DNA from: Theropithecus gelada
Taxonomy: Eukaryota; Chordata; Mammalia; Primates; Cercopithecidae
Direction of reading: 5' to 3'
DNA: 64,000 nucleotides
Assembly (NCBI RefSeq): GCF_003255815.1
Contig: NC_037674.1
Span: 26,751,925 to 26,815,924 of the forward strand
Made by a program: the position numbers and the translations under genes. Below the pieces are notes generated by a model. It was not told the origin of the DNA. It did not search any database and saw nothing but the letters and a program-made list of their open reading frames with translations. Every line of letters begins with the position of its first letter. Position 1 is the first letter of the stretch. Below are positions 58,330 through 64,000 of this stretch, piece by piece.

Positions 58330-58500
58330 TAAGATCTGAGGTCAGAAGATCTGTATTTGAGTTTCAATCCATCAATAATTTCATTAACAGTGGGAAAGCT
58401 ACTTAATTAATCATCTGAGCCTGTTCCATCTAAACAACTGGGATCAGTTACTGTTTCCCCTAGAATATTATTGTCAAATAAGACATTTTATAAGGCCTCT
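58330..58500 (-). mobile_element. MIR remnant, antisense
   Basis: GTGGGAAAGCTACTTAATTA and TCTGAGCCTGTTCCATC are in MIR reverse-complement order. Weak match. Confidence 0.5.
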
Positions 58501-59106
58501 GTAAAATATAATTTATTATCATGAACGCCAATAAACTTGAGTATAACCCAAACCTTTCAAATATTTTGAAAGATTAACAAACTGGCCTAGATCTGCACCA
58601 GCCACAAAAGCCCAGAATACACTCTTCTCAATATGATCTTTCCAACTGTAAATGCAAACCTGTCTTAGGGATGAATGAGAAAACACCCTTACTGAGTATC
58701 ATCCACCAGTAATATTAACAGCCCTGAACCTCCAGTTTTGGTTTCCAAAAAACACTATTCTAGAAACTCCCCAATTAAAATTCTACAAGTAGCAGATCAC
58801 TTTAAATACAGTTGCCAGTCTTGCCCTCCAAATATCTTATCTATCTTGCTAAAGTCGGTATCATTCCAGACCAGCCAAACTATAATCTTTTATCCTACAT
58901 TTTTCCTCAGAGTATCTGCCAACCCTTGTTCAAACATTCTTAATAAAAGTGAGATATGATTACCACAATGTGAATGAAAAGTCTTAATTTAAAAAAAAAA
59001 AAAAGCCTCAGTGGTTTACAAATGAATTTGTTCTTTAAAATTTTTACTATCATGATATTCCAAAGTATAGGCAAGACATCTCACATTAAAATATTTACAC
59101 TATTTT

Positions 59107-59396
59107 GGCCGGGCGTGGTGGCTCACGCCTGTAATCCCAGCACTTTGGGAGGCTGAGGCGGGTGGATCACGAGGTCAGGAGATCGAGACCATCCTGGCTA
59201 ACATGGTGAAACCCCGTCTCTACTAAAAATACAAAAAAATTAGCCGGGCACGGTGGCAGGCTTCTGCAGTCCCAGTTATTTGGGAGGCTGAGGCAGGAGA
59301 ATGGGTGTGAACCCAGGAGGGGAGCTTGCAGTGAGCCAAGATAGCACCACTGCACTCCAGCCTAGGCAACAGAGCAAGACTCCATCTCAAAAAAAA
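59107..59396 (+). mobile_element. AluY, sense
   Basis: It runs from GGCCGGGCGTGGTGGCTCAC to ACTCCATCTCAAAAAAAACC. Perfect 14-bp direct repeats ATTTACACTATTTT lie at 59093-59106 and 59415-59428. Confidence 0.95.
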
Positions 59397-59461
59397 CCAC
59401 ACAAAATAGTAAAAATTTACACTATTTTCTGTCAAGCTGATTACATTTATCACAGGAAATT

Positions 59462-59489
59462 TGTGTGTGTGTGTGTATGTGTGTGTATA
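59462..59489. repeat. (TG)n microsatellite at an Alu tail
   Basis: TGTGTGTGTGTGTATGTGTG sits where the T tract of the antisense Alu would be. Confidence 0.9.
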
Positions 59490-59758
59490 GTCTCGCTCTG
59501 TTGCCCACCCAGGCTGGAGTGCAATGTCGGCTCACTGCAACCTCCGCCTCTCAAGTTCAAGCGATTCTCCTGCCTCAGCTTCCCAAGTAGCTGGGATTAC
59601 AGGTGCATGCCACCATGCCCAACTAATTTTTGTATTCTTAGTAGAGACAAGGTTTCACCATGTTAGCCAGGGTAGTCTCGAACTACTGACCTCAAGTGAT
59701 CCACCCACCTCAGCCTCCCAAGGTGCTGGGATTACAGAAGTGAGCCACTGCACCCAGT
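59490..59758 (-). mobile_element. AluS, antisense
   Basis: It reads AGTCTCGCTCTGTTGCCCA and ends CACTGCACCCAGT. Direct repeats CAGGAAATT lie at 59453-59461 and 59759-59767. It is about 185 bp left of exon 17. Confidence 0.93.
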
Positions 59759-59942
59759 CAGGAAATTATTTCTAATAAAGACATGTTTCTAAACATCTAG
59801 ACATATCATTAAAAGAAAATAAATATTTATTTTAATGTCAACATAGCACATATTTCAGAAGAGTTCATGTATTTTATCTACTAAAGAGTTTATACATTTT
59901 ATCACTATGAGCTACCACTGTGCAGTCTTAAAATGACCTTAC

Positions 59943-60170
59943 CTGCTGAAGGAGTTGCTCTTATTACTTCAACTGATTCTGGGAGATCAAGGGGTTGGCT
60001 ATACACCAGTCTAGAACTCAGAATAAGTTTACTGGCAGTTTGAAGATTGGCAATTGATGAAGAATGTGGCATGGGGCTCACACTAGGAGAGGTTTCTGGA
60101 GAAGAATCCACATTCTTCTGTCCAGGGACTGAAAGTAGACTCTCAGAGGAAGCACCTTCTGAAGCTTTAG
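59943..60170 (-). CDS. DMXL2: DMXL2 exon 17 (228 nt, phase 1-1)
   Basis: It has 2 nt of a split codon, 75 codons and 1 nt. The acceptor is TTATTTTTAAAG and the donor CAGCAG|GTAAGG. It encodes KASEGASSESLLSVPGQ, DSSPETSPSVSPMPHSSS and ASKLILSSRLVYSQPLDLP. It is a serine/proline-rich, presumably disordered linker with several SP and TP sites. It is the most upstream DMXL2 exon I can find. Residues are about 921-996. Confidence 0.92.
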
Positions 60171-60289
60171 CTTTAAAAATAAATTATAATATTACAAAAT
60201 GTATGTATATCATTACTATAAATATGAGCTAGAATATTAGTTCGTTATTATTTAAGAAACATAGCTTCTTAAAAGTATTTTGGAGGTGA

Positions 60290-61030
60290 GCATACAGAGA
60301 AAAGAGAACTCTTTAAAATAGAATGACCATATGACTCAGCAATCTCACTACTAGGTGTTTATCCAAAGGAAAGGAAATCAGTGTATCAAATGGATAACTG
60401 CACCCCTACATTTATTGTAGCACTATACACAACAGCCAAGACATAAAATCAACCCAAGTATCCATCAGTGAATACACGGATAAAGAAAATGTGGTATATA
60501 CACAATGGAATACTATTCAGCTATAAACAAGAATGAAATCCTGTCACTTGCAGCAACACAGTTGGAAACCAAAGGTCACTATGTTAAGTGAAACAAGCCA
60601 GGCACAGAAATACAAATATCACCTGTTCTTTCCCTCACATATGAGAGCTAAGAAAGTGGATCTCACGGAGGTAGATAATAGAATAACAGACACCAGAGAA
60701 TGGGAAGGGTTGTGGGGTGGGTGAAGAGAGAATGGGAAGGGTTGTGAGGTGGGTGAAGAGACTGTTTAATAGGTACAAACAAAAAGTTAGACAGAAGAAA
60801 TAAGTTCTATTGTTTGATAGCACAGTAGAATGACTACAGTTAACAACAATACATATTTCAAAAGAGCTAGAAGATCTGAAATGTTCCCAACCTGAAGAAA
60901 CAATAAACTTCAAAGTAATGAATATCCTAAATACCCTGATATGATCATTACATATTCTATCCATGTATAAAAACATCACATGTACCCCATAAGTATGTAT
61001 AATTATTATGCATCAATAAAATTTTTTTTA
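60290..61030 (+). mobile_element. L1 3' fragment (L1MA/L1PB-like), sense
   Basis: ATAGAATGACCATATGACTC, AACCCAAGTATCCATCAGTG, AATGTGGTATATACACAATG and the end AATTATTATGCATCAATAAA are ORF2 C-terminus and 3' UTR in order. It has a 32-bp tandem duplication (60695-60758). Confidence 0.85.
60695..60758 (+). repeat. Tandem duplication, 2 x 32 bp, inside an L1 3' UTR
   Basis: Both units begin AGAGAATGGGAAGGGTTGTG (60695-60726 and 60727-60758) and differ by a single G/A. Confidence 0.92.
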
Positions 61031-61087
61031 AAAATTACTTTGGAGACAAGGTCAATTTTCAAACTTTTGCTTAGTTACTCTGATAAG

Positions 61088-61095
61088 CTTTTTTG

Positions 61096-61127
<32 letters not shown>
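61088..61127. repeat. (TTTTG)n microsatellite
   Basis: About seven TTTTG units in a row, near 61090-61123. Confidence 0.9.
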
Positions 61128-61221
61128 CAATTTTACTCTTTCTTAGCATCAGTTCTATCATGGGGAGACTGATAGGGAAGAATCACAACATGTAAAAGCT
61201 ACAAGAAACCCCTTACACAGT

Positions 61222-61390
61222 CCAGTGCTTACAACCTTTAAAACACATTAAAAGCTTGAGGAATTTGTTAACATGCAAATTCCTAGGCCTAACCACAGAG
61301 ACACTGATTTAGATGATATGGGGTAGATCTCAGTAAAGCAGCCCAGGTGTTTTTGAAACAGATGGATCATGAACCAAACTTTAAGAAATA
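61222..61390 (+). mobile_element. MER5/MER20-like hAT relic
   Basis: ACCTTTAAAACACATTAAAA, GCAAATTCCTAGGCCTAACC and ACCAAACTTTAAGAAATAGC follow the order of Charlie-type MITEs. It is diverged. Confidence 0.55.
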
Positions 61391-61929
61391 GCAATGTACT
61401 GCCTCACTTTTAGATTAAGAAATTTAAACTTAGAGAGTTTAGTGATTTTCCTGAGGCCATATAATTAGCTAGGGGCAAAGAAGACGTTACACTAGCAGCC
61501 TCCTATCAAGTACTCAAATCAGAGAATGATTTCAAGAATAAACACAAAAAGTAAAAGTTGTAAGAAAATTTAAGACAATATTAGTTGACTGCCTTTGTAA
61601 GCCATATTGACTTGATCTTCCAAAGAACTTCCAGTGAGTATAAATCTCTAAGATTCAGTTATCTGTTCTTCTGTGACATATAAGAGATACTCTATATTAT
61701 ATTTATTTATTTATTTGTGTATCTGTCTCTCTCCATTGGACCACAAATTCACTAAAGGCAGGGATGATATGTTATTGCCTTGTACATCTCAAGGAGCACC
61801 AGAATATCTAATAAATAATAATCAATCCTCTTTTGTTTCTGTTAAACATGTCAATCTATCTTATACTGGTAGGCCAATAAGTAAGAAATATGAAAAAAAA
61901 TTTTTTGTAAAATGAAATGAGACTACAAA

Positions 61930-62060
61930 CTTGAATCCATAGTCAGAATACAGGAGTCCCACTCCTGGCTCTATCACTAATGAGATGTGTTTCCTTAGGC
62001 CAGGCACTTCACCACCTCTGGCTACTTTTTCACCAGCAAAATAAGGTTAAAACTACATCA
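61930..62060 (-). mobile_element. MIR remnant, antisense
   Basis: GAGTCCCACTCCTGGCTCTA and GGCCAGGCACTTCACCACCT match the reverse complement of MIR. Confidence 0.6.
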
Positions 62061-62139
62061 TTTCTCTTCCTGTAAAGCATGCTATTTTCTAACATATATC
62101 TCATGCTAAGAAAGAAAATAAGAGCAGAAAAAAAAAAGC

Positions 62140-62310
62140 AAAGACTTTAGAGTCACCAAGGCCTGATTTTGAAACTTGGTTCTGTGACAAACTACATAAT
62201 GGGTCTTGCTCAAGTTACTTACCCTTACTCCATTAATAAACTGGGTATAATGTCTATCTCACATATATAAAGCACCAATCTCAGTACCTGGCACGCAGAA
62301 GGTACTCAAC
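62140..62310 (-). mobile_element. MIR, antisense
   Basis: TTAGAGTCACCAAGGCCTGA, CTTGCTCAAGTTACTTACCC and AGTACCTGGCACGCAGAAGG are in MIR reverse-complement order. Confidence 0.75.
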
Positions 62311-63288
62311 ATGTTCCCTTCTCTAACAAAATTTAAACCAATCATTTATCCTCTAACAGGATATTCACTACTGTGGTAAATTTAAGCATTAAATGTGAAT
62401 GGCAGGATACACTGTTAAATCTGCAGCAAAGATTAGAACAAAAAGATGGATGCTTTCTATCACAGCTAAGAAGAGTAAATTATTTGCCTCTACTGTAATC
62501 TCATTGTCTGTGACCTACTGCTGTCACAAACAGTGTAGGCAAGCAACTCAACTCTAACCCTGGCTTTAGTGAGACACACACCTCATAAACAGTGGGGACA
62601 AACAAAATCACACAGTTCCTGTCCTCCCACAAGGATCTGTTACTACCTCTATAAATCTCTTCAGAGTCACTTCTATCTCTGTGCCAAATTCTAGAAATTA
62701 CTATATTCTCTGCTGGGTGAATCTCTTCCTGATGAACTGGTTTTAGATCCCTTCTCTTGCATTTCTGTCAAACAACATATAATGCAAAAAATTAACTCCA
62801 AAGGCTTTGAAAGAATTTTTAAATACCTGGTGCCTCAAGAAGATTAGGCTCAACTAGGTGAAGGTAAAGGTTCTGTCAAATACTTTGGCTTTTCTAATGC
62901 CAATTCATGGCCCAGTTAGAACTGCTACCTACAAAGTTATGTGATAATGTATAATACATGTGAACAAAAAAGTACAAATTATTCTTTCACTGTATTAAAT
63001 GTTGTATAAGAAGTTGTATAAAATCAACTAATATAATTACAAGAAATAATAAACTATTACAACTCAAATATTTTGAGTTAACAGTTTAAAGCAGATTCAA
63101 TGTGATATGGCTATCCATGTAGTTCTTCATTTTAACAATTATCTCTCAAAAAGTAAAAGTTTGTTTTTTAAAAAAACTATGATCAATTTCTTTGCTTCAT
63201 ACTACAGATTTCCCAATTTGTTTAGAGATTAATCTAAATGTGTACAGCAAAAGAATGGCTGAAATAATTTTTTAATCACAATTGCATT

Positions 63289-63590
63289 TCTTTTTTTTTT
63301 TTTTTTCTTTTTTTTTTTGAGACAGGGTCTCACTTTGTCACCTAGGCTGGAGTGCAGTGGTGCAGTCTCGGCTTATTGCAGCCTCTGCCTCAAGGGCTCA
63401 AGCAATCCTCTCATCTCAGCCTCCCAAGTATAGGCACACGCCACTATATATGACTAATTCTTTATTTTTTTGTAGAGATGAAGTCTCACTATATTGCCCA
63501 GGCTGATCTTGAATTCCTAGGCTCAAGCGATCATCCTGCCTTAGCCTCCCAAAGTGCTGGGATTATAGGCATGAGCCATCATGCCCAACC
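63289..63590 (-). mobile_element. AluJ, antisense
   Basis: It has an interrupted T tract, then GAGACAGGGTCTCACTTTGT, and ends GAGCCATCATGCCCAACC. Approximate direct repeats TGCATTTCTT and TGTATTTCTT flank it. Confidence 0.9.
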
Positions 63591-63674
63591 TGTATTTCTT
63601 AATGTTCTACAAAAACAGTTCTGCTCATAAGCCTCAGGCACTCAATTATATTTTATCAAACAGCAATTCTGCTT

Positions 63675-63957
63675 TTTTTTTTTTTTTTTTTTTGAGACGG
63701 AATCTTGCTCTGTCGCTCAGGCTGAAGTGCAGTGGCACAATCTCAGCTCACTGCAACCTCCACCTTCCAGGTTCATGCCATCCTCCTGCTTCAGTCTCCT
63801 GAGCAGCTGGGACTACAGGTGCCCGCCATCACGCCTGGCTAATTTTTTGTATTTTTAGTAGAGATGGGGTTTCACCATGTTAGCCAGGATGGTCTTGATC
63901 TGCCTGCCTCGGCCTCCCAAAGTGCTGGGATTACAGGCATGAGCCACCACGCCTGGC
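63675..63957 (-). mobile_element. AluY/S, antisense
   Basis: It reads GAGACGGAATCTTGCTCTGT, with a short deletion near 63899, and ends CACCACGCCTGGC. Perfect 11-bp direct repeats CAATTCTGCTT lie at 63664-63674 and 63958-63968. Confidence 0.93.
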
Positions 63958-64000
63958 CAATTCTGCTTCTTTTAATGATGATAAAGCTGATGATGTACAG

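Larger units (their letters stand above)
57694..59942 (-). other. DMXL2 intron 17
   Basis: The 2249-bp intron contains a weak antisense MIR (about 58330-58500) and two Alus in opposite orientation (59107-59396 and 59490-59758), close to exon 17. The stretch 57694-58329 and 58501-59092 are unassigned. Confidence 0.75.
1..60170 (-). other. DMXL2: DMXL2 gene, 3' part (27 exons plus one cassette exon)
   Basis: DMXL2 (Rabconnectin-3 alpha) is a large WD-repeat scaffold of synaptic vesicles and endosomes. With WDR7 and ROGDI it is the animal counterpart of the yeast RAVE complex, which promotes V-ATPase assembly and acidification; this is family knowledge. Exons were found by minus-strand reading frames bounded by AG acceptors and GT donors, and all junction phases agree. 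The recovered coding length is 6350 nt with the stop, about 2115 residues, so roughly the first 920 residues lie beyond the right edge. I chose DMXL2 over its paralogue DMXL1 by recalling protein segments such as the C-terminus NRILDIL; no alignment was run. Confidence 0.9.
60171..64000 (-). other. DMXL2 intron 16, partial
   Basis: At least 3830 bp without an exon: an L1 3' fragment (60290-61030), a hAT relic (61222-61390), MIR pieces (61930-62060, 62140-62310) and two antisense Alus (63289-63590, 63675-63957). The stretch 62311-63288 shows nothing I recognise. The upstream exon must lie beyond 64000. Confidence 0.8.

Noticed and set aside
1..60170. DMXL1 instead of DMXL2
   Set aside because: The protein segments recalled for DMXL2, the 3036-residue fit and the 21-residue cassette all favour DMXL2. 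A direct alignment was not possible here.
63960..64000. Possible exon at the right edge
   Set aside because: The sequence is the flank of the last Alu, and no acceptor/donor pair with a frame joining exon 17 was found.
1..64000. CRISPR arrays, bacterial operons, integrons or prophage
   Set aside because: The DNA is primate nuclear sequence with introns and Alus. The periodic repeats are microsatellites, an L1 5' UTR array or transposon ends.

Overview
The window is primate nuclear DNA. It is AT-rich, carries more than twenty Alu elements and several L1 fragments, and holds short exons with GT-AG introns. One truncated Alu (37654-37833) carries the CTC and TAG changes that I associate with Old World monkey AluYR subfamilies, so a cercopithecid monkey is more likely than a human. 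That inference rests on one element. No bacterial, viral or CRISPR-type system is present.

The only gene I can support is DMXL2 (Rabconnectin-3 alpha), on the minus strand. The window holds its 3' part: 27 constitutive coding exons, one alternative 63-nt cassette exon (10516-10578) and the first 113 bases of the 3' UTR (1-113). Transcription runs from right to left. The rightmost exon (59943-60170) starts near residue 921 of a 3036-residue protein, and the stop codon is the TAG at 114-116. The reading frame is continuous across every junction I derived (6350 coding nt including the stop). The encoded protein is a serine-rich linker, a WD-like beta-propeller stretch and the Rav1p_C-like helical region (exons 17-23), a long acidic and charged region (exon 24), further helical and low-complexity segments (exons 25-36), and a C-terminal WD40 propeller (exons 37-43). 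Exon numbers assume 43 exons, from memory and excluding the cassette. Residue numbers count back from the stop assuming 3036 residues.

All remaining sequence is intronic. The largest intron (37384-45454) holds a nearly full-length, inactive L1PA-type element (about 38145-44285) in antisense orientation to DMXL2. The intron at 32747-37118 holds an unusual 5'-only L1 fragment with a 75-80 bp tandem repeat in its 5' UTR. Other features are a 320-bp G-rich polypurine tract after an Alu (26334-26653), an internally deleted MADE1 hairpin inside a TATC/GATA repeat (53412-53465), MER5-type and Tigger-like DNA transposons, and L2, MIR and L1M relics.

The most useful second-look items are the frame-neutral exon 17/18 block flanked by inverted Alus, the cassette exon, the L1 5' end placed to drive a truncated DMXL2 transcript, the 5'-only L1 with its tandem array, and a very long (45-bp) L1 target-site duplication. 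I found no convincing new biological system.
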